A DNA stretch of 44,144 bases from an uncultured Robinsoniella sp. (GCA_900539655.1 UQCR01000055.1:1-44144); one strand, 5' to 3'. Shown: positions 8,123 to 15,770, counted from the stretch's first letter. Notes: generated by a model from the sequence alone, not told the origin. Numbers and translations: made by a program.

Positions 8123-9550
8123 ATGAATGAAGCGTTGAAAAATGAATTGTATCAGTCTGTCCAGCATATTGCTGAAACCTACTTATCAGCATATGATAAT
8201 GTTAATGCACATAGATCTGTTACCATAGCAGATAAAGAAACTATTAAAAGGTTAAGAGCTATTAATTTTCCGAAAGAGGGACGTCCACTAAAAAGCGTTA
8301 TAGATGAAATGATTGCAGATGTTTATAAAAATCAAGCTATCATGCAACATCCGCGTTTTTTTGCGTTTGTTCCGAGTCCAGCTACTCCGATTTCATGGTT
8401 AGCAGATATAATGACATATTCTTATAATCCACATGCCGGAAGCTGGTTACAAAGTTCTAGTGCGAGTTGCATTGAGCAAGAAGTTATCAAATGGCTTTGC
8501 CAACAGGCAGGATATCCTGAATCTGCTGGAGGTTTATTCGTTTCAGGAGGTTCTATGTCGAATTTAACAGCGCTCATTACAGCGAGAAACGTTAAATTAA
8601 CAGAAGATGAATATTCAAATGGAGTTGCTTACCTGTCAGGACAGACACATTCATGTGTAGCAAGAGGACTACGTATCATGGGACTTCGCACAAACCAAAT
8701 CAAATATATCCCCACGGATGAAAATTATTGTATGGATATCACTATCCTGAAACAAGAAGTTTTAAGAGACCAAGCGGCTGGGAAAAAGCCATTTGTAGTG
8801 ATTGCTACGGCTGGCACCACAAATACAGGGAGTATAGACCCGTTTCAAGAGATTGCGGATTTATGTGAAAAATATAATATGTGGTTACATGTAGATGGTG
8901 CATACGGTGCTTCTGTCTTAGTTTCCTCTAAATACAGATATATGTTAGATGGAATATCTCGTGCAGATAGTATTACATGGGATGCACATAAATGGCTTTT
9001 CCAAACTTATGGATGCAGTATGCTATTGATGAAAAATGAACAATACTTACTTCAATGTTTCAGCACACATCCAGAATATTTAAAAGATGCTGTTGTTGAA
9101 AATGATCAAACTAATTACTGGGACTGGGGACCTGAATTGACACGCCCTGCACGGAGTTTGAAATTATGGTTTACGATCCAGACTTTGGGAACAGAAAAGA
9201 TTGGTGAAATGGTTGAGCATGGTATTCAATCGGCTGAATGGGTTGAAAAGGAATTACAAAAATATCAGGATTGGGAAATTATCACATCAGCACAGTTTGC
9301 AATTATAAATTTCCGATATGCGCCTAATAACTTTTCTGTAAATCAAATAAATCTAATTAATGAAAAAATATCACAAAAAATGATTGATAGCGGATTTGCT
9401 TGTATTCTGACAACGAAGTTAAATGGGCTTACTGTATTGAGAATATGTGCAATTCATCCCGATACTTCAGAAGATGATATTCAAAAGACGGTTGGCCTTT
9501 TAGTGGAATACGCTAATGAATTGAAAATAGAAGCAGAGAAATTAAACTGA
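8123..9550 (+). CDS. PLP-dependent aromatic L-amino acid decarboxylase (tryptophan decarboxylase-like)
   Basis: Group II PLP decarboxylase expected to convert an aromatic amino acid to its amine (tryptophan to tryptamine, possibly phenylalanine to phenethylamine) in the cytoplasm. Visible motifs are HPRFFAFVPSPATP (76-89), FVSGGSMSNLTAL (139-151), QTH with the PLP-stacking H176, HVDGAYG with D258, and the PLP lysine K290 in DAHKWLFQTYGCSM. The C-terminal region keeps QFAIINFRYAP and TVLRICAIHP. From memory, length (475) and motif spacing follow the Ruminococcus gnavus tryptophan decarboxylase closely. It is monocistronic, with a strong terminator at 9587 and the cupin-XRE regulator divergent upstream. 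No amine exporter or antiporter adjoins it. The area looks somewhat more AT-rich than the sugar genes and lies beside IS debris, so it may be acquired. Family is confident; the preferred substrate is inferred. Confidence 0.88.
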   Translation: MNEALKNELYQSVQHIAETYLSAYDNVNAHRSVTIADKETIKRLRAINFPKEGRPLKSVIDEMIADVYKNQAIMQHPRFFAFVPSPATPISWLADIMTYSYNPHAGSWLQSSSASCIEQEVIKWLCQQAGYPESAGGLFVSGGSMSNLTALITARNVKLTEDEYSNGVAYLSGQTHSCVARGLRIMGLRTNQIKYIPTDENYCMDITILKQEVLRDQAAGKKPFVVIATAGTTNTGSIDPFQEIADLCEKYNMWLHVDGAYGASVLVSSKYRYMLDGISRADSITWDAHKWLFQTYGCSMLLMKNEQYLLQCFSTHPEYLKDAVVENDQTNYWDWGPELTRPARSLKLWFTIQTLGTEKIGEMVEHGIQSAEWVEKELQKYQDWEIITSAQFAIINFRYAPNNFSVNQINLINEKISQKMIDSGFACILTTKLNGLTVLRICAIHPDTSEDDIQKTVGLLVEYANELKIEAEKLN

Positions 9551-9586
9551 AGCAATTATATATTCGTGTAGAAGAATTATCTGTTG

Positions 9587-9624
9587 CAGCACCCGGAATG
9601 TGTTCGTTATCCGGGTGCTGTTTT
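9587..9624 (+). terminator. Rho-independent terminator of the decarboxylase gene
   Basis: CAGCACCCGG (9587-9596) pairs perfectly with CCGGGTGCTG (9611-9620), GC-rich, 14-base loop, then TTTT. Confidence 0.92.
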
Positions 9625-9826
9625 GAGTTATCAAATATAGTCTTTAAAATAATATCTTAGCTACTTTTTTAACTGAATAGTGATGCTGCTATGCCTGATT
9701 CCATGCCTTTCTAAAAATATAATTATCCTATTTAGAAAACGGTGAGAAAAAAGAAAGACAATCGCCTCCATTTAGGAGGCTGATTGTCTATAGGTTGCGA
9801 GCATTAGACTATAGGCATGTTATAGA
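9625..9826. other. Intergenic stretch without a gene
   Basis: No coding frame with a ribosome binding site is visible. The stretch holds one strong hairpin at 9757-9788, listed separately, and otherwise AT-rich sequence leading into the twin operator of cassette 1. Confidence 0.5.
9757..9788 (-). terminator. Hairpin resembling a minus-strand terminator
   Basis: GACAATC/GATTGTC and GCCTCC/GGAGGC form a 13-bp stem with one bulged base and a five-base loop. On the minus strand it is followed by TTTCTTTTTT, a good terminator tail. No minus-strand gene now lies to its right before 15771, so it is orphaned and may mark a gene that has been lost. Confidence 0.55.
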
Positions 9827-9827
9827 A

Positions 9828-9860
9828 TTTTGAATATTACCATAGTATTTCGAATATTAC
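9828..9860 (+). promoter_or_regulatory. Twin operator upstream of the cassette 1 sensor gene
   Basis: TTTTGAATATTAC (9828-9840) and TTTCGAATATTAC (9848-9860) form a direct repeat with a 20-base period, about two helical turns, as AraC-family regulators prefer. It ends just before the -35 box. The same arrangement recurs at 12436-12468, so the likely binder is the AraC-type regulator encoded at 10880-12435. Binding is inferred. Confidence 0.65.
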
Positions 9861-9861
9861 A

Positions 9862-9891
9862 TTGAGGGTTTTGCAGAGTTTGCCCTATAAT
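9862..9891 (+). promoter_or_regulatory. Promoter of the cassette 1 sensor/regulator genes
   Basis: TTGAGG (9862-9867), 18-base spacer, TATAAT (9886-9891). The weak -35 box directly abuts the twin operator, the geometry of an activator-dependent promoter. Transcription would begin near 9898 and give a leader of about 180 bases. Confidence 0.65.
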
Positions 9892-9915
9892 TAATATAAC
9901 TCACAGATCAATATG

Positions 9916-9997
9916 ATCATTTCAACTAGCATTAGATATATCATAGCTTAGCCGTTTGCAATACGTCTATAATCGGAGTCAGTCTAGTTGAAATGAT
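9916..9997 (+). repeat. 14-bp inverted repeat in the leader RNA
   Basis: ATCATTTCAACTAG (9916-9929) is repeated in exact reverse complement at 9984-9997, enclosing 54 bases. It lies inside the predicted untranslated leader of the cassette 1 sensor gene, upstream of its ribosome binding site, and could fold into a long stem. It does not match a riboswitch class I know. Confidence 0.6.
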
Positions 9998-10081
9998 AGA
10001 ATCAAGATAGGAGGAAGATTAGGGTTAGAAACAGGAAAATGGGCACATAAGAATACGTAATGGATAAAGGAGGATGGTTCT

Positions 10082-10810
10082 TTGAAGAGGATTAAGTTAT
10101 GTAACGGGATGGGAAAAAAAGCGTTGGCGTTGATTATGACAGCTATCATGGCGGTTGTGCCGGCACTTGGAGTATCAGCGGCACCTGTGGCGGGAAACAC
10201 AGAGGAATTATCTCATCTGGTCACTTGGGTAGAGAAGAATAAACAGGCACATTTCCTATATAATTCGCTGGATATGATTATTAAACTTTCGGAAATGAAA
10301 AAGTACCGGGAATCTCAGCGGGTGGCGAAGAAACTTGCAGACTACTATAGAAATACCCTTTCTGACAGCCAGGAGGTAATTCGTCTGGAACGGGAATTAA
10401 TGATTGTGGAAGACTATATGGAATTACTCCAGATGCGGTATTATAATCTATTCACATATCGCATTAAAGTCAGGGAATCTGATTTGAAAAACAGGTGGGT
10501 ACCTAAGCTGATTCTGCAGCCACTGATTGAAAATGCAGTATATCATGGGCTAAAATACAAAGGTGAAAAGGGAACGATAGATTTATCTGTAGAAGCAGAG
10601 GGAAATCGGATTATCATAAAGATTATAGATAATGGGGTGGGGATGCCAAAGCATGTTTTGGAAGCATATCGTTTGGGAGAGAAAATAGATAATCATTTTG
10701 GGATCTATAGTGTCAACCACAGGATAAAATTGTTTTATGGAGAATCATATGGCCTCAGTTTTGCGGATGTTTCAGAAGGTACAACTGCCATTCTGTCGTT
10801 GCCATTATAG
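10082..10810 (+). CDS. Truncated YesM-type histidine kinase fused to a signal peptide (probably non-functional)
   Basis: The catalytic half is a YesM-like sensor kinase. The phospho-accepting H57 is in AHFLYNSLDMI, the N box is LQPLIENAVYHG (145-156), the ATP-lid motif is DNGVGMP (183-189) and the second glycine motif is FGIYSVNHRIKLFYG. A normal member has about 580 residues with two membrane segments, an outside sensor and HAMP; here all of that is missing. Residues 1-38 are instead a typical secretory signal peptide (KKALALIMTAIMAVVPALG, then VSAA|P). Residues 41-55 may be a HAMP leftover. As drawn, the kinase would be exported or anchored facing out, where it has no ATP. TTG at 10082 is chosen because AAAGGAGG lies eight bases upstream. 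It is followed by its regulator at 10880. Most likely a deletion fused the start of a secreted-protein gene to the kinase. Confidence 0.8.
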   Translation: MKRIKLCNGMGKKALALIMTAIMAVVPALGVSAAPVAGNTEELSHLVTWVEKNKQAHFLYNSLDMIIKLSEMKKYRESQRVAKKLADYYRNTLSDSQEVIRLERELMIVEDYMELLQMRYYNLFTYRIKVRESDLKNRWVPKLILQPLIENAVYHGLKYKGEKGTIDLSVEAEGNRIIIKIIDNGVGMPKHVLEAYRLGEKIDNHFGIYSVNHRIKLFYGESYGLSFADVSEGTTAILSLPL

Positions 10811-10879
10811 TTAGTGAAAGTACTGGAAGCGGCACTTATACATAAGGCAGTTAGGAAAGTTAAATAATGGGGGATAGGT

Positions 10880-11434
10880 ATGATAGGAATCATGTTAGTA
10901 GACGATGTGATAATCTTTCGGGATTATTTAAAAAGCTATGTGAACTGGGAAGAGTATGGCTTTGAAATTTGCTGTGAAGCTCAGGATGGAAAGCAGGCTT
11001 TGGAACTTTATGAACGATATGAGCCGGAGATTATTCTGGCGGACATCTCTATGCCGTATGCAGATGGATTTATGATGACGGAAATGATTATGAAGATAGA
11101 CCCTGAAATAATAATTGTGCTCATTACCGGTCACAGTGAATTTGAATATGCCAGAAAGGCATTGAAGCTGGGCGTATATGATTATATTGTAAAACCTTTT
11201 GAAAAGGAAGAGTTGATTATCACCCTGCTTAAGATTAAAGATAACATTGGCAGAGTGATTGAATTAAAGTCTGAAAAGGAGGCATTGGAGGCGATAAGAT
11301 GGGAAGAGAAGTTTCGCAAACTGATATATGGAAACTATATGGAAACTATATGGAAACCGATAAAGATCTCTTTAAGTACCCATTTTATATTGTCTGTACA
11401 ATTACAATCCGAAGGGATGATACCGGGTTGCTAA
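10880..11434 (+). CDS. Response regulator, receiver half (frame lost at an 11-bp repeat)
   Basis: Receiver domain of a YesN-type regulator with acidic pocket D8/D9, phospho-acceptor D55 (ILADISMPYADG), T83 and K105 (YIVKPFEKEE). The frame follows the family to about residue 155 (KFRKLIYGNYMET) and then runs into about 30 unrelated residues (IWKPIKISLS...) before a stop. The true continuation lies in another frame at 11299-12435. The shift falls exactly in a tract of nearly three 11-base units (11326-11357). Removing one unit joins the frames and predicts a 514-residue regulator, the usual size. In its present state only a receiver with a junk tail is made. A sequencing or assembly error is an alternative explanation. 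Confidence 0.85.
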   Translation: MIGIMLVDDVIIFRDYLKSYVNWEEYGFEICCEAQDGKQALELYERYEPEIILADISMPYADGFMMTEMIMKIDPEIIIVLITGHSEFEYARKALKLGVYDYIVKPFEKEELIITLLKIKDNIGRVIELKSEKEALEAIRWEEKFRKLIYGNYMETIWKPIKISLSTHFILSVQLQSEGMIPGC

Positions 11435-12435
11435 AACAAACCGAGTACCAGTGGGAAGAGATTTTAAAGCAGATGTTTCGGGACATTTTGAGTGAAGAAC
11501 AGGAGTGTGTCATATTCAGTGACTTTGAAGGAAATCTGGTTGTTGTGCTTAATTTTAGAGATGAACGGGAAAAGAGAGAGTACCGTGAATACGAATTACT
11601 GGATTTTGCAAAGCTGGTAAAAGAACATCTTGGGTATACACTAAGAATTGGTATTAGCGAAGGAAGTGAAATAGATGGCGGAGTCCGCGAAGCTTATCAG
11701 AAGACCTTACAGGTACTCAGTTACCAATATGAAAAAAAGGATGAAATAATATTCGATTCCCGGGACTATGAATTATCAGAGCAAGAGTCTTATTCCTGGG
11801 AAGTGATAGGGCGGACTAACTGCTGTATGGAGAACAAGGAATTTGATGCGATAACCCAGATTCTTACTGAAACCTTTGAAGAAAAGAAATTTAGGATGGA
11901 TTATAATTATAACACTATGCTTTCAATGAGCCTGATCAGTCAGCTGTTGGCATTTGTTGATAAGAAAGGAAGAAAGGCAGAGGATATTTTCAGGGGGGAG
12001 TTAAAGTCTTATCATATACTGACAGAAAATCTTTCTTATGTTATGAAGGGGAAATTTGTATTGGAGTGTTTTGAGAAAGTCGGACAATATTTCAAAAGTC
12101 ACAATGAATCTAAGGATTATCAGATCGCACACGGGGCAAAAGTGTACATTGAGAAAAACTTTGGCAATCCAGAACTTTCAGTTGAGGATATTTCAAGAGA
12201 ACTGCTGATCAATCAAACGTATCTGAGAAGAATGTTCAAAAGTGAGATGAATATGACTATTAGTGAGTACATTACAGAATGTCGTGTGACCAGGGCAAGA
12301 GAATTGTTAAAGGAGGGAATATATAAGGTTTCCAGTATTTCAGATATGGTTGGATACAATGATGTTAGTTATTTTAGTAAATGTTTTAAAAAGTATTATG
12401 GAGTGTCGCCTAATTCGATAATTATAAACAAGTAA
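11299..12435 (+). CDS. Response regulator, AraC-type DNA-binding half (frameshifted from its receiver)
   Basis: This holds the middle domain and the C-terminal AraC-type double helix-turn-helix (about residues 275-378: LSVEDISRELLINQTYLRRM and KVSSISDMVGYNDVSYFSKC, ending YGVSPNSI) of the regulator whose receiver is at 10880-11434. The first dozen residues from ATG 11299 are out-of-frame reading of the receiver end; family-like sequence starts near YGNYMETDKDLFKYPF. The ATG has its own GGAGG (11287-11291) seven bases upstream. A receiver-less DNA-binding protein of about 378 residues could therefore be translated independently and would escape phosphorylation control. It probably binds the twin operators at 9828 and 12436. 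Whether this piece is expressed and active is unknown. Confidence 0.82.
   Translation: MGREVSQTDIWKLYGNYMETDKDLFKYPFYIVCTITIRRDDTGLLKQTEYQWEEILKQMFRDILSEEQECVIFSDFEGNLVVVLNFRDEREKREYREYELLDFAKLVKEHLGYTLRIGISEGSEIDGGVREAYQKTLQVLSYQYEKKDEIIFDSRDYELSEQESYSWEVIGRTNCCMENKEFDAITQILTETFEEKKFRMDYNYNTMLSMSLISQLLAFVDKKGRKAEDIFRGELKSYHILTENLSYVMKGKFVLECFEKVGQYFKSHNESKDYQIAHGAKVYIEKNFGNPELSVEDISRELLINQTYLRRMFKSEMNMTISEYITECRVTRARELLKEGIYKVSSISDMVGYNDVSYFSKCFKKYYGVSPNSIIINK
11326..11357 (+). repeat. 11-bp tandem repeat (2.9 units) in the regulator coding sequence
   Basis: Three consecutive copies of ATATGGAAACT, the last lacking its final base: 11326-11336, 11337-11347, 11348-11357. Eleven is not a multiple of three, so each gain or loss changes the frame. 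The present count separates the receiver from the DNA-binding half; one unit fewer restores a single frame through KLIYGNYMETDKDLFKYP. Confidence 0.9.
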
Positions 12436-12498
12436 TTTTGAGAATTACCATTCCATTTTGGATATTACATGGATTAAAAAGTGGGAGTGCCATATAAT
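12436..12498 (+). promoter_or_regulatory. Twin operator and promoter of the cassette 1 transport operon
   Basis: TTTTGAGAATTAC (12436-12448) and TTTTGGATATTAC (12456-12468) form a direct repeat with a 20-base period, closely matching the pair at 9828-9860. A TATAAT box follows at 12493-12498, 33 bases after the second repeat's key G, against 34 in the other promoter. No good -35 box is visible, as expected if the regulator recruits polymerase. Confidence 0.65.
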
Positions 12499-12530
12499 CA
12501 GGGTAACAAAGAAAAGGAGGAGGTTTTTTT

Positions 12531-13901
12531 ATGACAAACCTGAAGAAAAGAATGATAGCATTGTCAATGATTTTGGCAATGGGCATTACAGGTACCGTGG
12601 GGTGTGGCAACGGAGGCACAAAAGAGAAGGTAAGTTCTTCAACTGAGACGGTAACAGATAAACCCGATACAGCGAAGGAGTCAAGTGAGACTGTCATGGC
12701 TGCAACGGAAGAAACCGGCGCTGTAAAGGAGTCAGGCGAGGCATCTACAGAAAAGGCTGCACAGGCGAAAGGTGTTATCAGCGATGAAGAGGCCACACTT
12801 AAAATCTATGCTCAGTATGCGGATGAGGATACCAAAGTTCCTTTTGACTATGCTAAAGAACAACTGGCGATTGCTTACCCAAATGTAACACTGGATTTGG
12901 ATATTGAGGCGCAGGATGATGGACAAAAGCTGCAGACTTATGCGGCGACAGGAAATCTTCCGGATATTTTCAGGGTAGAACTTGCTCAGATTGAAGCCTT
13001 TAAAAAATCGGGTAATCTCATGGTACTGAATGATATCTCGGATAAGACAGGCTTTACGGATAAAGTGTATGATTCCTGTAAAAATATTTTATATCATGAT
13101 GATGGCAACATTTATGCGTTCCCGTATGCAGGCAATGAAGTAGTATTATGGTACTATAACAAAGAAATATTTTCAAAGTATAATTTAGAAGTTCCAAAGA
13201 CATATGAGGAATTAAAGAATGTTATCAGTGTTTTGAAAAAGAACGATATAATCCCCATGACCATATTTGCAAAAGAAAAATGGATTACCACTGCACTTTA
13301 TGATGCTATTGCAACCAGATACGACACAGGAGGAATCGACAAACTGGATAAGCTAAAAGGCAGCATCACGGATGACGCTTATGTGAAAGCGGCAAATACA
13401 ATGCATGATCTGGTACAGCAAGGACTGCTTCCGAGTGGTGTTACAAGCATGAATTATGATCAGGCAGCATCCCTGTTTTATGAAGGCAAGGCAGCAATGT
13501 TTATGAACGGACAGTGGGAAATTGAGATGGCTACAGATGCCATGGGTGATAAGGTAGACTGGATGTACTATCCGGCAGAAGATGAGGCTGCTTATGAAGC
13601 TTGCAAGACTGCCTGGTCAGGCGGAGGATCACCTAGTGGATTTGCAGTAAATCCCAAATCAGAGCACGCAGAGTTAGCAGCAGAAGTTGCAGCATTTATT
13701 TCTGAAAAGTTCTGTGAAGCTAAGTATATGTATCGCTCTAATCCTTTGATTGCAGTCAAAGTGTTCGACTGGGGGCTGACAAATTCTGTATTCAAGACAG
13801 GTATCGAGGATCAAACACAATTCCTGTGTACAGATCAATATACAGCTGAGGAATTCATACATGAAATGACAAGTGTTATGGAGAGAATGGGACAAGAATA
13901 A
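12531..13901 (+). CDS. Sugar ABC transporter substrate-binding lipoprotein (cassette 1)
   Basis: Family 1 solute-binding protein that captures an oligosaccharide outside the membrane. A lipoprotein signal (GITGTVGC, lipid cysteine about 25) is followed by a long Ser/Thr/Glu-rich linker (about 26-82) and the two-lobed binding fold (from LKIYAQYADEDTKVPF). Family landmarks are LPDIFRVE, GNIYAFPYAGNEVVLWYYNK, AMFMNGQWEIEMA and GGGSPSGFAVNPKS. At 456 residues the length is normal. The ATG is preceded by AAAGGAGGAGG. It begins an operon with two permeases (21-base gap to the first) and lies behind a twin operator shared with the two-component genes. No ATPase gene is present, as is usual for CUT1 systems that share an MsmK-like ATPase. 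No glycosidase accompanies this cassette, so the substrate cannot be inferred. Confidence 0.9.
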   Translation: MTNLKKRMIALSMILAMGITGTVGCGNGGTKEKVSSSTETVTDKPDTAKESSETVMAATEETGAVKESGEASTEKAAQAKGVISDEEATLKIYAQYADEDTKVPFDYAKEQLAIAYPNVTLDLDIEAQDDGQKLQTYAATGNLPDIFRVELAQIEAFKKSGNLMVLNDISDKTGFTDKVYDSCKNILYHDDGNIYAFPYAGNEVVLWYYNKEIFSKYNLEVPKTYEELKNVISVLKKNDIIPMTIFAKEKWITTALYDAIATRYDTGGIDKLDKLKGSITDDAYVKAANTMHDLVQQGLLPSGVTSMNYDQAASLFYEGKAAMFMNGQWEIEMATDAMGDKVDWMYYPAEDEAAYEACKTAWSGGGSPSGFAVNPKSEHAELAAEVAAFISEKFCEAKYMYRSNPLIAVKVFDWGLTNSVFKTGIEDQTQFLCTDQYTAEEFIHEMTSVMERMGQE

Positions 13902-13922
13902 AGAGTGAAAGGGTGAAATGCT

Positions 13923-14813
13923 TTGAAAAAATATCTGGGAAATAAAACAGCTATTTTATTATTTATCCTTCCGGCAATAATCTTGTTTGTTGTGATGATT
14001 TTTATTCCTATCCTGCAGGTATTCTACAGGAGCATGTTTTCCTGGGATGGTGTTAATACAGGAATTTTTATAGGAGCGGGAAACTATATCAGAATCGTTG
14101 GTGATAAAACATTTTGGGTATCAAATAAAAATGCACTGATATTTGCTGCCATAATTACCTTTTTTCAGGTAATTATGGCAACCATCTTCGCAATTGTGGT
14201 GTCTTCGCCCAAGATAAGAGGCCGTAAGATACTCCGTGTCAGCTACTTTATACCAGTTGTCTTGTCGGTGACTGTAGTCTGTCAGTTATGGTTGTCAATC
14301 TACAATGCGGATACTGGTTTGCTGAACCGTTTCTTAGAAGCTATAGGCATTTCATATAGACAGAATTGGTTGTCAGACAGAAAGAGTGCAATCATAGCCA
14401 TAGCAGCTGTAAATGCCTGGCAGTGGACCGGTTACCAGTTTGCTCTGATTCTGGCGGGAATAAAGACAATTCCCGAATCCTATTATGAGGCGGCAAGAAT
14501 AGACGGTGCTTCTTCAGCGAAGGCACACCTTTTTGTTACAATACCACTGCAGAGGGAAACATATAAATTTTGTCTGATACTGTCAATCACTGGCGGCATT
14601 AAGGCATTTACCGAGATGTATATTATGACAGGAGGAGGACCAGGAACTTCTACTTATACACTTTCGTATATGATGTATAGTTCTGCTTTTCGCAGTCAGG
14701 AGTATGGGTATGGTTTAACGGCAGCGAGCATACTTGTGCTGGAGTGCCTGGCAGTAATTTTAATCATTAATCATTTACTCAAAGAAAGAGAAGGAGGGAA
14801 AAGGCGGATATGA
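13923..14813 (+). CDS. CUT1 sugar ABC permease, MalF/UgpA-like (cassette 1)
   Basis: Integral membrane subunit that forms the sugar channel with the next permease. About six hydrophobic segments are visible, starting with TAILLFILPAIILFVVMIFI. The EAA loop that docks the ATPase reads YYEAARIDGASSAKAHLFV. TTG at 13923 is the only plausible start, with AAAGGGTG upstream; an ATG at 13918 runs straight into a stop. The 296 residues are normal. It overlaps the next gene by four bases (ATGA), so translation is probably coupled. Confidence 0.9.
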   Translation: MKKYLGNKTAILLFILPAIILFVVMIFIPILQVFYRSMFSWDGVNTGIFIGAGNYIRIVGDKTFWVSNKNALIFAAIITFFQVIMATIFAIVVSSPKIRGRKILRVSYFIPVVLSVTVVCQLWLSIYNADTGLLNRFLEAIGISYRQNWLSDRKSAIIAIAAVNAWQWTGYQFALILAGIKTIPESYYEAARIDGASSAKAHLFVTIPLQRETYKFCLILSITGGIKAFTEMYIMTGGGPGTSTYTLSYMMYSSAFRSQEYGYGLTAASILVLECLAVILIINHLLKEREGGKRRI

Positions 14814-15655
14814 AATCAGGAAGAAAGAAAATAAGCCTGGCAAGCCTTTTGCCTCAGGTTCTCTTGTGGGTTTATGCATTTATTTCGATCTATCCTATGT
14901 TTTGGATGGTGTGCTATTCTTTGAAAAATAATCAGGAAATTTTCGTGAGTAATCCGTTTGGGATTCCCAAAGTGTTTCGTTTGGAAAACTATGTAAGAGC
15001 TTGGGAAGAGTTCGATGTGCCTAAATATTTCGTGAATAGCTTGATCGCTTCTATAGCTACAGTGATCATTACAATTCTAGTTTCCATTTTATTTTCTTAT
15101 GCAGTTACCAGATTGAGATGGAAAGGAAAAGAAGTAGTATATATCTTTATTTCTATAGGAATGTTTATACCAGTACAGGCAATTCTAATACCAATAGCCA
15201 GAACTGTAAAAATAATGAATCTCATGGAGAGCCGATGGGGGATTATCATCCCATATGCGGCAGTAAATCTGGCTTTAGCATGTATGGTGTATTATGGATT
15301 CTTCAAAGGAATTCCCACCGAACTGGAAGAAGCGGCATGTATTGATGGAGCTAATATCTTTCAATGCTTCTGGAAAGTTATAATTCCTCTGGTGAAACCG
15401 GCAACAGCAACGCTTGTTATTTATATATTCCTGAATGTATGGAATGAATTTATTCTTGCTAATGTTTTGATAGTATCAAATGATTTAAAGACATTACCTT
15501 TAGGAATCTTGTTCTTTCAGGGACAGTTTACTACTGATTGGGGTGCTATGGGGGCAACTATGACGATAGCCAGTCTGCCTACAGTAGCATTATACATAAT
15601 GTTTAGTGAACAGGTTGAACGGGCGATGACTATTGGCGGAGCGGTGAAGGGATAA
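14810..15655 (+). CDS. CUT1 sugar ABC permease, MalG/UgpE-like (cassette 1)
   Basis: Second channel subunit, 281 residues with about six membrane segments. The EAA loop is LEEAACIDGANIFQCFWKV, and the C-terminus QVERAMTIGGAVKG is typical of MalG-like permeases. The start overlaps the previous stop and is preceded by AAGGAGGG. It ends the operon; a palindromic terminator at 15721 separates it from the convergent regulator of cassette 2. Confidence 0.9.
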   Translation: MKSGRKKISLASLLPQVLLWVYAFISIYPMFWMVCYSLKNNQEIFVSNPFGIPKVFRLENYVRAWEEFDVPKYFVNSLIASIATVIITILVSILFSYAVTRLRWKGKEVVYIFISIGMFIPVQAILIPIARTVKIMNLMESRWGIIIPYAAVNLALACMVYYGFFKGIPTELEEAACIDGANIFQCFWKVIIPLVKPATATLVIYIFLNVWNEFILANVLIVSNDLKTLPLGILFFQGQFTTDWGAMGATMTIASLPTVALYIMFSEQVERAMTIGGAVKG

Positions 15656-15720
15656 GTGCACCTGGATACGTGCAGATAGTTTAGTAAGTGGAAATCCTAC
15701 ATAACTTATAAACAGTTTTT

Positions 15721-15748
15721 ACAACCAACACCGATCGGTGTTGGTTGT
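15721..15748. terminator. Perfect 28-bp palindrome, bidirectional terminator
   Basis: A fully symmetric palindrome whose half is ACAACCAACACCGA lies between two convergent operons. The T-tail is weak on both sides (ATTACTTTTA on plus), so termination is likely but not textbook. Confidence 0.7.
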
Positions 15749-15770
15749 ATTACTTTTATGAAGAAGCGGC

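Noticed and set aside
11299..11434. Programmed ribosomal frameshift as explanation of the overlapping regulator frames
   Set aside because: No slippery heptamer or downstream pseudoknot is visible, while an 11-bp repeat explains the shift exactly.
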